Below are positions 14,801 through 31,793 of a stretch of 64,000 nt of DNA, in pieces. Positions within the stretch are counted from its first letter, which is position 1, and each line of letters starts with the position of its first letter. The notes below the pieces were generated by a model. The model had not been told where the DNA came from, made no database searches, and worked only from the letters and a program-made list of their open reading frames with translations. Location of the stretch: positions 20,755,017-20,819,016 of the forward strand of contig NC_084587.1 in assembly GCF_033807715.1 (NCBI RefSeq). The letters are read 5' to 3'. The translations under genes were made by a program, and so were the position numbers. This DNA is from Cololabis saira. Taxonomy: Eukaryota > Chordata > Actinopteri > Beloniformes > Belonidae.

Positions 14801-16278
14801 ATTGTTATGCAGGAAAGGGATATTTGTTTTATTTTATTCAAGAAGCATTTTTATTCTATATATGCAGGCAGTTTATTTTTATTTCATTTGTTTTATACAT
14901 GTTGATATTGTGCAGATCTCTGTTAATAAAGGTACCTGTGTGACATTTGGCACGAGGCTTTGTATTAAAACTGACTGTTTTTTTAAGGGTTTGCCTCAGA
15001 AGAAATGAAGCTAACAGAGATGCTATGCTATAATGCTTTGGGGGAAACCCCAATTATGGCACAGAAAAAATATCGATATATATCGAGTATCGCCATTCAG
15101 GTAGAAAATATCGAGATATGACTTTTGGTCCATATCGCCCAGCCCTAGTTGGACTTATACAGGCGTTGCCTACTTTCTCTTCAAAGCAGACTCAGATTAC
15201 ATTTGCTGTGAAGTGGAACTATATAGAAATCAATGAATTGAAATTGAACCAATGTGCAATTTCCCCCATGCTGATATACATTAACTACCCTTACCAGCAT
15301 TTAACTCTGATCTAACAGGTTATTGTGTGTCCTGGACTGGTTTATACTTGAGGACTCTCACTGGGCCAATCATTCAATTAAAGGATTGGAAGTTTCTTGA
15401 AAGACCCGGATAGAGTGTAGTCCACATGTCGCCCTAAATCTGTCTTTAAATCCCAACTGGCGGCTCTCCCTTCACCAAAGACCCCTTCAAATCCACGTTT
15501 AACATCATATTTTACTCTAGGTGCCTGTGAAAATGCAATTAAAGCATAGTTTAAACTAAGATAACCAGTAAGAACACGTCACAATGGACAGCTGCTATAG
15601 CGTTGACTGAATGGATGATAGCTGTGAAAGTGTGTTACCGACGTTTACAACACAGCTTCTGGTTTGATTGTGGTATTAAAAGAGGGCAGAAATACTGTTG
15701 AGACATTTAGTTAACATATTATGACTACCTTATTTTCAAACTGTGCAATAAACGCCTCGTAGTAAAAGACGTGCTAGCTGTCAGGCCAGCAGCACAGCTA
15801 ACTAAAGGCTGATTTATGGTCCCGCGTTACAGCAACGCAGAACCTACGGCGTAGGGTACGCGGCGACGCGCTCCGTACGGTGCGCGTGGCCGCGTACCCT
15901 ACGCCGTAGGCTCTGCGTCGATTTGATGGATGCGTGTTACTACACTTCCTGTCATTAAACCCCTCGTCCTTTTGCATTGATGCAAAGTTATAAAAACCCT
16001 CATTTATAGTCATTATACTGTGTCCAGCTGATGGACCTATACTATAAGTGACATTACCAAGCGGCACCTGTAGATATATGAGGCTTCCCTGCTAGATTAG
16101 CCCTGGCAGGCTAAACAGACGCGCCGGGGACGAGTAAAGTCTCACCTTTAGCTTTGTCAGTGGGATACAGCTTCTCTGCTTTGTTGAGAAACCTGACAGC
16201 CTTTTCTTTATCTCCAGCTTCGAGGGCTTTCGTGGCTATTTTGATACATTTTTCTGCCTCGTCTCTGTTTCCTTCCAT
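451..16278 (-). CDS. dnajb14: DnaJ homolog subfamily B member 14 (partial, 3' end off window)
   Basis: Type II J-protein anchored in the ER/nuclear membrane, a co-chaperone that stimulates cytosolic Hsp70 in ER-associated degradation (family knowledge). Coding exons on the minus strand: 16146-16278, 8473-8650, 4142-4287, 1960-2148, 709-791, 451-560. Splice sites are GT/AG and the phases agree through all six, giving about 279 residues against about 379 in human. The protein starts [11 protein letters not shown], which fits DNAJB14 better than DNAJB12. Exon 3 carries the J domain (KDYYEVLGV, then the HPD triad in [10 protein letters not shown]). Exon 4 holds the [18 protein letters not shown] segment. 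Exon 6 encodes a hydrophobic helix ([18 protein letters not shown]) followed by [10 protein letters not shown]. The remaining C-terminal exons must lie left of base 1. Exon 5 has diverged most from the mammalian Ser/His-rich linker. dnajb12a/b is the alternative call. Confidence 0.9.
1041..1210. repeat. fragment of a non-autonomous DNA element
   Basis: The stretch with cgtttccatcacc, tttgcgcaaaaccctaatat and aatatcacaaaaacctttcc matches the right-hand end of the larger element at about 4585-5170 when that end is read on the other strand. It is a solo or truncated copy in dnajb14 intron 4. Superfamily not determined. Confidence 0.5.
1244..1776. mobile_element. piggyBac-like MITE with polypurine interior
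   Basis: The ends are inverted repeats (CCCTTGTGCTGTATTTGGGT at the left; the right end read backwards is CCCTTGTGCTGTCTTTGGGT). Both are flanked by the tetranucleotide TTAA (1240-1243 and 1777-1780), the target duplication typical of piggyBac elements. Everything between about 1262 and 1745 is an almost pure A/G tract of GGAAGGAAGAAAG-type repeats. It lies in dnajb14 intron 4. The long ORFs on both strands here are products of the simple repeat. Confidence 0.8.
2700..3495 (+). pseudogene. decayed piggyBac transposase (PGBD-like)
   Basis: The ATG at 2750 opens an acidic N-terminus ([16 protein letters not shown]) followed by [15 protein letters not shown] up to a stop at 3044. Past that stop the same frame and its neighbours still show piggyBac family blocks: [14 protein letters not shown] near 3046-3090, a [12 protein letters not shown] remnant of the 'GLLILAGVY' block near 3150-3180, and [21 protein letters not shown] near 3419-3480. 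Stops and frameshifts interrupt it, so it is a dead copy. It lies in dnajb14 intron 3 on the strand opposite to the gene. Confidence 0.8.
3840..3935 (+). repeat. short LINE/SINE 3'-tail remnant
   Basis: The motif tgtaaagtgccttgggagta followed by ggcatgatataaataaa resembles the conserved 3' tail (aagtgctttgg...ctatataaata) shared by many fish LINEs and SINEs. No TSD was identified. Confidence 0.4.
4585..5170. mobile_element. non-autonomous DNA transposon with imperfect TIRs
   Basis: The left end (ggttgcgtttccgtttcact) and the reverse complement of the right end (agtcctgtttccattttcat) are alike over about 30 bp. The interior is AT-rich and non-coding. A second partial copy sits at 1041-1210. 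It lies in dnajb14 intron 2. No clear TSD, so the superfamily is open. Confidence 0.5.
5438..6949. mobile_element. hAT element with 8-bp TSD TCATAGAC
   Basis: The termini CAGGGGTTCTTAACC and (right end, + strand) GGTTAAGAATCACTG are inverted repeats. They are flanked by perfect 8-bp direct repeats TCATAGAC at 5430-5437 and 6950-6957, the hAT signature. The 1.5-kb body has no intact transposase. It includes an (AT)n run at 5594-5646 and a CpG-rich segment at 6430-6720. Confidence 0.85.
5594..5646. repeat. (AT)n microsatellite
   Basis: About 26 uninterrupted TA/AT units inside the hAT element. The ORFs reading IYIYIY here are artefacts. Confidence 0.98.
7411..7447. repeat. (ATCC)n microsatellite
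   Basis: Nine tandem CATC/ATCC units in dnajb14 intron 2. Confidence 0.97.
7690..8263. mobile_element. DNA transposon (TIR TACCGTAAAAC) carrying an ORF
   Basis: The left end TACCGTAAAACTTCAAATAA and the right end read in reverse, TACCGTAAAACACCAAATAA, form strong TIRs of over 20 bp. The next bases are also related (ggccgcg / ggcccag). The element encloses a plus-strand ORF at 7940-8194 (84 codons, [20 protein letters not shown]... with CGTCLAPV and a later C). I do not recognise its product. It lies in dnajb14 intron 2, antisense to the gene. Confidence 0.65.
10437..10877. mobile_element. MITE-like DNA element (TIR GGCCGCGTTCAGACTGC)
   Basis: GGCCGCGTTCAGACTGC at the left recurs as the reverse complement at the right end (GCAGTCTGAACGCGGCC). 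The TIR pairing goes further inside through tatccgattttt and its complement. About 440 bp, with no convincing coding potential. TSD unclear, so the superfamily is not assigned. Confidence 0.7.
11765..11815. repeat. (AT)n microsatellite
   Basis: About 25 TA units. ORFs here are artefacts of the repeat. Confidence 0.98.
13349..14027. mobile_element. Harbinger-like element with Myb/SANT ORF remnant
   Basis: The TIRs read TGACTACGTTTACATGCAGT at the left and, in reverse, TGACTGCGTTTACATGCAGT at the right. Further gggttattgctaatattc blocks repeat inside. The minus strand at 13467-13733 encodes [20 protein letters not shown]...[20 protein letters not shown], a Myb/SANT-like trihelix of the type carried as the second protein by PIF/Harbinger transposons. 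No DDE transposase is present, so the copy is internally deleted. Confidence 0.75.
13467..13733 (-). pseudogene. Myb/SANT-like protein fragment of a Harbinger transposon
   Basis: An 88-codon ORF starting [15 protein letters not shown]. The W...EE...F pattern and the later [19 protein letters not shown] fit a Myb_DNA-bind_4 trihelix domain (first two helices). It then loses similarity after about 60 residues and runs into element TIR sequence, so it is a truncated transposon gene rather than a host gene. Confidence 0.65.
14291..15147. mobile_element. hAT element (TAGGGCTGGGCG...CGCCCAGCCCTA), TSD GTTGGACT
   Basis: Perfect 8-bp TSDs GTTGGACT lie at 14283-14290 and 15148-15155. The terminal inverted repeat TAGGGCTGGGCGATAT is followed by repeated atcgatata motifs at both ends. 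The interior has no intact ORF and hosts a second, younger hAT MITE (14538-14762). Confidence 0.9.
14538..14762. mobile_element. nested hAT MITE, TSD GTCTACAT
   Basis: 225 bp with about 40-bp near-perfect TIRs (CAGGGGTCCTCAACCCTGGT outward) and perfect 8-bp TSDs GTCTACAT at 14530-14537 and 14763-14770. It sits inside the older hAT at 14291-15147. Relatives in the window are at about 32506-33130, 35367-35651 and 53333-53520. Confidence 0.92.
15804..15926. mobile_element. GC-rich palindromic MITE, copy 1 (right end truncated)
   Basis: Starts aaggctgatttatgg. The body is a near-perfect palindrome with the core motif cctacgccgtagg on both arms. The right terminal ataaatcagcctt is missing. Same family as 20517-20569, 20813-20932, 58204-58343 and 61739-61880. 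Confidence 0.8.
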
Positions 16279-16350
16279 CGTTTTCCTCTTCCTCCTCCAG
16301 CAGTCAGCTGAGCGGCCCGCGCACCACGTGACCAGTGCTCAGGTGCTGGA
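16279..16350 (-). promoter_or_regulatory. dnajb14: dnajb14 5' UTR and proximal promoter
   Basis: The sequence just upstream of the ATG at 16278 is GC- and CpG-richer than its surroundings (gcggcccgcgcaccacgtga around 16312-16331) and includes an E-box-like CACGTG. No TATA box is visible. It ends at the AT-rich minisatellite that begins near 16355, so little room is left for proximal promoter elements. Transcription start inferred only. Confidence 0.4.
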
Positions 16351-16952
16351 GCTACTAATATATATATACTAACACCACACAACACTAACATATATATAAT
16401 ATATATATACTAACACCACACAACACTAACATATATATAATATATATATATATAACACCACACAACACTAACATATATATAATATATATATACTAACACA
16501 CCACACAACACTAACATATATATAATATATATATACTAACACCACACAACACTAACATATATATAATATATATATATAACACCACACAACACTAACATAT
16601 ATATAATATATATATACTAACACCACACAACACTAACATATATATAATATATATATATATATAACACCACACAACACTAACATATATATAATATAATATA
16701 CTAACACCACACAACACTAACATATATATAATATATATATATACTAACATATATATAATATATATATACTAACACCACACAACACTAACATATATATAAT
16801 ATATATATATACTAACATATATATAATATATATATACTAACACCACACAACACTAACATATATATAATATATATATATACTAACATATATATAATATATA
16901 TATACTAACACCACACAACACTAACATATATATAATATATATATATACTAAC

Positions 16953-17681
16953 TAGGCTTGCCACCCGTCCCTTAAAATACGGAATTGTTCCGTAATTGGG
17001 AATTAAAAGTTGCATTCCGTATTGAACCAATACAGACACATATTATGCTCTTATTTATTGATGTAATAATATACAGGTGAAGGTCGGAAAATGTGAATAT
17101 ATTGCAAAACTTCATTCTTAGTAAATTCAACTAAAGGTGAAACAAATATATTATTCCCCACTACATTCAAAGTGAGATATTTCAAGCCTTTATTTGTTAT
17201 AATTTTGGTGAGTATGGCTCACAGTTTGAAAAAATGAAAAAATCTCTATATTATGAAATCAATAAACAATTCAATCATCAAAATAATAACAAAAAAAAGG
17301 TTTAACATATCTTGCTTTGCATGTAATGACACTATGTAATATATTAGTTTCACCTTTTAAGTTGAATTATTGAAATAGATTAACTTTTACACCATATTCT
17401 AATGTTCCGACCTTCACCTGTAGGTTATATTCTACATCTGGGCTGATGGACACATCATAGGAGGCTATTTCAGTTGCTAGTATGGTTGGATGTCTGTACA
17501 GTCATGCAAGTTAAATGCTATTAAAGCACTTTAAACTTTAAATCAAAGCATTTAGTTTTTTCATATAAAATAAATACATTTCTATGCAGTTTAGAAGTTT
17601 TGGGGATGTCCCCTTTTTTGGGGTCTGCGTTGCTGAAATCGGAGCGTCCCTTATTTCTATTTCTGAAAGGTGGCAACCCTA
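16953..17681. mobile_element. hAT element TAGGCTTGCCACC...GGTGGCAACCCTA, TSD ATACTAAC
   Basis: Terminal inverted repeats TAGGSTTGCCACC are flanked by perfect 8-bp duplications ATACTAAC (16945-16952 and 17682-17689). It contains a TA-flanked palindromic MITE (about 17072-17422). The left half is shared with sequence at 20705-20790 inside another hAT, so the family has at least two copies here. Confidence 0.88.
17072..17422. mobile_element. nested palindromic MITE TACAGGTGAAGGTCGG (mariner-like)
   Basis: The outer sequence TACAGGTGAAGGTCGGAA is mirrored at 17404-17422 as TTCCGACCTTCACCTGTA. The TA ends fit a TA-target Tc1/mariner-type MITE. The interior arms (aagcctttatttgttataat) are related to the TACAGGACTGTCTCAG element at 62356-62727. 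A second copy starts near 21223 inside the hAT at 20373-22106. Confidence 0.75.
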
Positions 17682-17716
17682 ATACTAACACCACACAACA
17701 CTAACATATACATAAC

Positions 17717-18460
17717 CAGTACTCGAGTTGAGGGGGGATGGCATTCCCCCTGAAATAAAAACGGTCCAAATCATCCCCCCTGTAAAACTGCCATCCCTCC
17801 TTTCCATCCCTTATGTCATTTCATCAATGAATGTGGTTACTGCTATTTCAACATTTAGAGTCATCACCAGAAAAATAACACCAGAAAAATAACTTATTTG
17901 ACAATTTTCATCTGTTTCAGGTAAATTTTCACTTGAAATAAGTAGGAAAATCTGCCAGTGGGACAAGATTTATCTTCTTATTACAAGCAAAAAAATCTTG
18001 TTCCACTGGCAGATTTTTCTACTTATTTCAAGTGAAAATCTACTTGAAACAGGTGAAAATTGTTGTTTTTTCCAGTGATGAGTCTTGTTTTAAGTGTAAT
18101 GAGATTGTTTTACTAAAATTAGACATTTTAACTAGAAATAGGACAAATATTCTTATTTTGAGTTTTTGCAGTGATCCATTTTACTTATCCTGTGAAGGAC
18201 AGAGGCATATTGATAAGTTCAGAAAACTGTTTTTAATTGTTGTGTTTTGAATTATTTGATGTAAGCCCAGTGGATATTTAAAGCTTACAGAAGGCTGCAT
18301 TTAACTGCTGCTATGTCGTTCCTTCAGTATTTCTGCAGGTGTTTTGGTCAGTGCTATTATTTGTAATATATTATATTATTTGTAATCAGCACAAATTATC
18401 TGTCCCCATATGATAAAATCCACCATCCCCCCTGATTTCTTTTTTACAACTCGAGTACTG
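17717..18460. mobile_element. DNA element with long internal hairpin, copy A
   Basis: The ends are CAGTACTCGAGTTG / CAACTCGAGTACTG. Inside, 17902-17970 and 17994-18062 are complementary arms of about 69 bp (core cacttgaaataagtag / ctacttatttcaagtg) around a 24-nt loop. A second copy in the opposite orientation lies in snapc3 intron 1 (40046-40090 plus 41522-42218). No ORF. Confidence 0.8.
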
Positions 18461-18542
18461 TATATATATAATATATATACTAACACCACACAACACTAAC
18501 ATCCCCCCGAAATGTTGTGTTTCTGGACACTGGACGCTCCAA

Positions 18543-18955
18543 TTTTTTTGATTGATTGATTGATTGATTTAAATCTTTATTTTGAGCATACATAAAAAAA
18601 ACACTAAATAAACCAAAAAGAATATAAATAAAAAGTCATTAAACAAAATCAAAGGGAAATAAACCTTCATGCCCGAAAAGGAGTAGGAGGAAGTAAAAAA
18701 AGTTATGAGGTCCTACCCCTTGTTTCTATTTAAATTTTGCTTGAAAATAAAAATAAGAAAAAAATATAACAGCAAGCGTTACTTTATCAAAAAAATTATA
18801 CTTGTTATTACCTTATAAAAATAGTACAGCACAATATTACATTGCAATATTATACCTCAGCATTATAAATATAAATATACTTGAGCATTATAAATATTAT
18901 ACCTGAGCTTTATAAATAAATGATATACCAGAGCAATTATAAATAATATACATAT

Positions 18956-19037
<82 letters not shown>

Positions 19038-19430
19038 CATATATATATATATACATATATGATCATAAACAATATAATCATTATTATATATACCATTTTA
19101 TATACACATTATGCTGAATCCCCACACAATCAGTACCTCATGTCTCCTCTTCCCTGTATTTGGCAAAAATCTTTTCTTTGTATTTGCTTTTGAACCTGTA
19201 GATGGTTGGACATTGTTTCAGCTCCTTACTCAGACTGTTCCATAGCCTCACTCCACTGTTTGAAATGCAACATTTTTTGCTTGTAGTTCTACATGACTGT
19301 AATTTAAAATTAATTGGTTCCCTTAATTCATATCTCCCCTGTCTTTCCTGAAACATTTGCTGTACTTTAACCATACATTTTAACCATTTAACCATATAGT
19401 GTATCATATTCCTCATAGTTGTAAGCAGAT
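18543..19430 (-). mobile_element. 3' end of a non-LTR retrotransposon
   Basis: On the minus strand an ORF (19416 to 19138) encodes the C-terminus of an ORF2 (…SNSGVRLWNSLSKELKQCP...FKSKYKEKIF), followed by a 3' UTR. That UTR includes an (AT)n run and ends in (AATC)n at 18546-18568. The UTR block with 'gtaggacctcataac...cttcctcctactccttttc' recurs near 63735-63765, so the same family is present twice. 5'-truncated. Confidence 0.75.
18958..19056. repeat. (AT)n microsatellite with ATAC interruptions
   Basis: More than 30 AT units, then interrupted atacatatat. Lies in the LINE 3' UTR. Confidence 0.97.
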
Positions 19431-19839
19431 TGGTGTACAGGCAGGCTTTTAGTAAGGGGTCGTAGTGATTTTTCTGACTGTTTCTGTCTGTTGGTATGAT
19501 CTTGGTTTTTATGCTTTTATGAATTATATTTTCCTTCTGTGTATCTGTTTTGTGGTTTTAACTTGTTATCTTTGGGTTGTTATGTGAAGCACTTTGTGAG
19601 CGGTCTTTGTGAAAAGAACTATATAAATAGTTTTTACTCACTATGTTAAATAAGAATAAAAGATGACAGCTGCACGCTGTGGACTTTCTAACTTCCTAAA
19701 CTGAGACCCCATGATACTTCAACAAAAACAGTATGCAGGTATGCATCAAAAATTCAAACTCTTTAATTGAAATTTGTGAAAAGAAAATAATTTTCATCAT
19801 AATTTTCATCTTTCATTTTCATCATCAGGGACTGTCCCA

Positions 19840-20245
19840 AATTAAATGGGACAGAGACTAGGCAGGAGATAGAGCAGTTGGGAAGTTGGTGGTTCGATTC
19901 CTCCTGGCTAGATACTAAAGACTAAAGTACCAAGACGGTCTGGTTCATTTTGCCTCTGTTGCATCGTTATCTGTGTGAATTAGTTTGAGATGGAAGGTAT
20001 AACATTTGTTTTGGCGCTGTTCCACCTTAGGAGGTAGCAACAAAGGTGTACTTAACAGTGGAAAGTTGCATGCTGTGTGGAATGGTGATCTGCAAATCCA
20101 TAACAGCATTATTCCAAACAGAAAAACGCCCAGCCAAAGAAATTAACATGGCTACAAAAGTCACTAAGTAAAAAAAGTAAAGTAACATTTAATATATATG
20201 GCACTTTCAAGATGAAAATCACAAGGTGCTTCACAATAAAATACA
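19840..20245 (+). mobile_element. tRNA-derived SINE (partial)
   Basis: An A-box-like tagagcagttggg (19869-19881) and a B-box ggttcgattcc (19891-19901) have tRNA-promoter spacing. They are followed by a tRNA-unrelated body (accaagacggtctggttcat). A LINE-like tail (ggcactttcaag...aaggtgcttcacaataaaa, 20200-20243) may belong to it or to a neighbour. A tail-only relative (aaagtgctctgagtggtcaa...taagtgctatgttaata) lies at about 22200-22310. Confidence 0.6.
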
Positions 20246-20516
20246 GGACAAAATGTAAAATAGAAACAGTAGGTTTAGAAATAAAATATGTTACTAATTA
20301 GGCTAAATAAGCTGTTATATATAAAATGTCAGTTTTATGAATAACGACATGGATACTGAACATACTCTAGCCCAGGGGTCGGCAACCTCAGGCACGCGTG
20401 CCATGATTGGCACGCGGCGGCATAATCATTGGCACACTGGAAAAGGCCCGCTCGGTTGGTCTCAGCAAAAAATGTCCGCGGTTTCCGCGGAACGGGAAAA
20501 AAAAATAAAAAAGTAG

Positions 20517-20569
20517 GGTTACGGCGTAGGTTCTGCGTCGATATAACGCAGGACCATAAATCAGCCTTC
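20517..20569. mobile_element. GC-rich palindromic MITE, half copy 2
   Basis: Only the right arm remains (acggcgtaggttctgcgtcg ... accataaatcagcctt). It lies in the hAT at 20373-22106. Confidence 0.7.
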
Positions 20570-20812
20570 ACAGACAGACAGCCTGGACGCGGCAGCAGCA
20601 GAAATGAAGAGGAGCGGCAGCTCAGTTTAAAACACATTTTTGCAGCGGGACAAAAAAGCAGCAGCACTGCTGTGTTGCAGGTAGGCTGTGCAGAGATGAG
20701 TGTGGGCTTGCCACCCGCCCCTTGAAATACGGAATTGTTACGTAATTGGGAATTAAAAGTTGCGTTCCGTATTGAACCAATACGGAATCCCTTTGCGCTC
20801 CGTTGCCTAGTT

Positions 20813-20932
20813 AAGCCTCATTTATGGTTCCGCGTTAAATCGACGCAGAACCTACGCCGTAGAGTACGCGGCGACCCGCAACGTACAGCGTAGGTTCTGC
20901 GTTGGTCTGACGCAGAACCATAAATCAGCCTT
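20813..20932. mobile_element. GC-rich palindromic MITE, copy 3
   Basis: Starts aagcctcatttatggttccg and ends cagaaccataaatcagcctt. Arms with cctacgccgtag / ctacgccgtagg-type motifs. Nested in a hAT-in-hAT context. Confidence 0.8.
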
Positions 20933-20998
20933 TACCTCTCACTGCTGCTAACTGCACCGACACGCGCGGCTTTAAACAAAAAAAAAAGTCAAGTCAAG

Positions 20999-21181
20999 AT
21001 GTCTCCAGAGGCTCCAGACACCCCACCTCGTCCTAAAAGAGGAAACAGAGGTCTCCCGGAGGTGTGTCAGACAGCATGCTGCAGGAACCTCCACAAACGT
21101 AATATAAAGTCACAGAGGAGCCAGGCATCTGTTGCACAGTTCCTCATACCTGAAACATCCCCTGAGCTTGATATGGTGTGA
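20999..21181 (+). pseudogene. short transposon ORF, start of a lost transposase
   Basis: 60 codons, MSPEAPDTPPRPKRGNRGLP...QASVAQFLIPETSPELDMV. It follows an A-rich leader within a nested DNA element. Basic, then acidic, with no recognised fold. Probably the first exon of a transposon protein. A host function is not supported. Confidence 0.35.
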
Positions 21182-22114
21182 TACGGGACATATATTATGC
21201 TCTTATTTATTGGTCATAATATACAGGTGAAGGTCGGAAAATTAGAATATATTGCTAAACTTAATTAGTTTCAGTAAATTCAACTAAAGGTGAAACAAAT
21301 ATATTATTTCCCACTACATGCAAAGTGAGATATTTCAAGCCTTTATTTGTTATAATTTTGATGATTATGGCCCACAGCTAATGAAAACCCCAAATAAAAA
21401 ATCTCAAAAAATTTGAATATTTTATGAAGTCAATAAAGAATTAAATAATCAAAATTATAACAAATAGTTCAGTGGAGCTCCTCATCACTGAACTTTGAGC
21501 AGATCTGTTCGGAGTTCCACACCACAGTTCTGAAAGACAAGGAGCTGCTTGTCTTTTGTAGTTTTGTCAATTAATTTAGGTGTGAAAGGGGGATTCTGGC
21601 CATTGTAGAAGTTTAAGATATGATTATCTTGATTTCAAGATTTATTCATGCATGAAGAATTACCCATGATGATGAATGCGTGTTATTATGTTATCAAAAT
21701 GCATCATTCTTTGCAAAAATTCAGATTTTTTGTGTGTATTCTTGCATTGATAAAAGATGTGATTATGGAGCTTTGAGACCACCAGAATGCACCATTTTGA
21801 GTCTATTTTTCAAAATTTTCCGGGGGGGCATGCCCCCGGACCCCCCTAGAGGGTTTGGGCGCTATGCGCCCTCACTCGTCCGCGTCAAGAATTTTCCTCT
21901 TTTTTTAGGACAAGCTGTTCTGATGCTTGTAAAATATGCTTGCATGTGGCCTGTATAGAATATAATTACAGGTGTGTTGGAAATGTTTTTGTATTTTGTG
22001 TCATACCTTAATGTAACTTTGTTTTAGCCTGCTGTTGATTATGGCACATTCATTCACAAGAAAATTTCACACTGGCACTCCATGTCAAAAAGGTTGCCGA
22101 CCCCTGCTCTAGCC

Positions 22115-23260
22115 TATTACATTAGAAAGTGAATGATGCTAAACTGAGGGAAAAGTGACAGAAAGTGGAGGGAGAATAAGAAGGGATCTCCATTGTGTTA
22201 CAGTGATCGCTGTGTGAAAATGGCTGAGTGAATGAAGGGGTAAGCAAATGTGGTTGGTAGAGTAAAAGTGCTCTGAGTGGTCAACAAGATGAGATAAGTG
22301 CTATGTTAATACAGTCCATCTGCAACTCAGCACCTTACATATATATTACTGCTGGAAAATGTCATTTGTTCAACACTTGGGTTTATCCATTTATTTATTA
22401 AGATTTTGTGTGCATCTGGAATCTTTTATTCCAGTCATGTTGTTGTAATGTGGCATTCGGCAATGTGTGGTTTTTATCAACCAAGGCCTTCCCTATAAGA
22501 CATTGTTTTGATGTCAGCATGTGTTGCCTCAAAACCTGCATCTACTGATCAGCATCAATGCTGCCATCACAGCACTACCATACCATCCTTGATGCTTTTA
22601 GACTGTGCATGGTTTCCCCATTCTTTATCCCAGAGACAGCCATGTCCATGAATTCTTAGTTTTCCAAACACAAACATTTGAGATAAAAAAGAAAATGAAA
22701 TTCTCTGAATTCTCACATTTACTTTCAAAATCTATAGGAGGAATCTTTCTGTCTACAAAGTTGACCTTAACACATAAGTGTAAATTGAATGGCATTAAGA
22801 TAAAGTGGCTTATCTGCATTAAATTGATAAAAAATAATTCTATATAAAAGCACTTTGGATTGTCCTGTACATGAAATGTGCTATACAAAAAAAAAGCCTT
22901 GCCTTTACGATTGAAAGTACTCATCTGATAATTCTTTGACTTTCAACCAATTGGAAGATCATTTTGTGTGAAGGATGTGAAGTGTATCTTAAAAAAACAT
23001 GAGCACAAAGACACTGAGCTGTACCTTAGTAATACCACTGAAAGGTGCTGTGTAATTGCAGACTATTTACTAGGCTGCTTTATTTTAGTACAGGAACATA
23101 ACTGCTTCCAGCTGAAGCATAAAAACATCGGAAGAATACCTTTGCTATTTACAAGCTTGTTATTGCTCTCACTGACTCAGGTTATTTTCACAAATCTTGG
23201 GTAATTCACCATTTGATTCAAATTCATAGATTTGTTTAAAAATTCATAAACAGACACTGA
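22115..23260. other. intergenic, mostly unremarkable
   Basis: After a SINE-tail remnant (22200-22310) and a reversed LINE-like tail (22848-22900, aagcactttggattg...ctatacaaaaaa), I see no gene or structured repeat up to the ttc39b 3' UTR. Confidence 0.5.
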
Positions 23261-23810
23261 AAATATTAAACAGAACGTTTATTGTGCATTTTGGATTTTC
23301 ATGATTGGACTTGTTTTCAAGGTGAATCTGTTCACTCCACAATCTAGACCACAATACTGATCCAGCCAACCTTGGCATCTGCACTCCAACATCTCACTAC
23401 CTGGCTATGTTTCTTTCACCATACAAATATCTTTGTGGATTCCCAAATTTGCTCCGTGGGATAGGAATTACACGAGAAGTCAAAGTCGAAAAGCTCAAAT
23501 GAGACCTTTAGGGGACTTTACTGAACCTTTAACTTACGGGAGTTAGGTGGCACTCCACTACTGGAGTCACTCACACATTTACTCACAGGCCACCAATAAT
23601 TGTCATATTACAGTTGTTTCTTGAATTTCATTTTGTACATTTACAAACAAATTTGAAAATTATTACAACCCCAAGCCATACAAGTGAAGTGAGGGACGGG
23701 GTTGACAATACGAAGGGCAGTTCAAGTGCAACCGAAAATAAAGGCAGCAAACATATTTGAGATTTGTGTTTCAACTTTGTTCTATCCCGTTTCAGTTTCC
23801 AGTCACAGAC
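23260..23810 (-). other. ttc39b: ttc39b 3' UTR (inferred)
   Basis: Downstream of the TAA at 23811-23813 the first clear poly(A) signal on the minus strand is AATAAA, seen as tttatt at 23278-23283. No coding sequence intervenes. Confidence 0.45.

Positions 23811-31793
<7,983 letters not shown>

Larger units (their letters stand above)
8651..16145 (-). other. dnajb14: dnajb14 intron 1 content
   Basis: A 7.5-kb intron. 8700-10430 shows no gene or obvious repeat. 10437-10877, 13349-14027 and 14291-15147 hold DNA transposons, listed separately. 11760-11820 is (AT)n. 11230-11660 is a CpG-richer patch with a small inverted repeat (cctcacga / tcgtgagg near 11510-11550), probably an unclassified mobile element. 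14045-14275 resembles a LINE 3' end (cctttattttctccttcagt and ggaaggacctgcgataa). 15800-15930 holds a palindromic MITE. Confidence 0.6.
16355..18505. repeat. minisatellite (ctaacaccacacaacactaacatatatataatat...)n with two insertions
   Basis: About 14 irregular copies of a roughly 40-bp unit made of ctaacaccacacaacactaa plus catatatataatatatata run from 16355 to 16952. The array resumes at 17682-17716 and 18461-18503, so two transposons (16953-17681 and 17717-18460) landed inside one array. It lies just upstream of dnajb14. Confidence 0.9.
20373..22106. mobile_element. hAT element (CAGGGGTCGGCAACC), TSD CTCTAGCC
   Basis: TIR CAGGGGTCGGCAACCT / AGGTTGCCGACCCCTG with perfect 8-bp TSDs CTCTAGCC at 20365-20372 and 22107-22114. 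The 1.73-kb body is mosaic: a half palindromic MITE (20517-20569), the left part of the GGCTTGCCACC family (20705 on), a full palindromic MITE (20813-20932), a short ORF (20999-21181) and a GC-rich double hairpin (21821-21872). Confidence 0.9.

Noticed and set aside
16355..16952. CRISPR-like array of regular repeats
   Set aside because: Units are irregular AT-rich minisatellite copies without unique spacers, in a eukaryotic chromosome.
19869..19901. tRNA gene
   Set aside because: A- and B-box-like motifs are present but no cloverleaf can be completed; it fits a tRNA-derived SINE.
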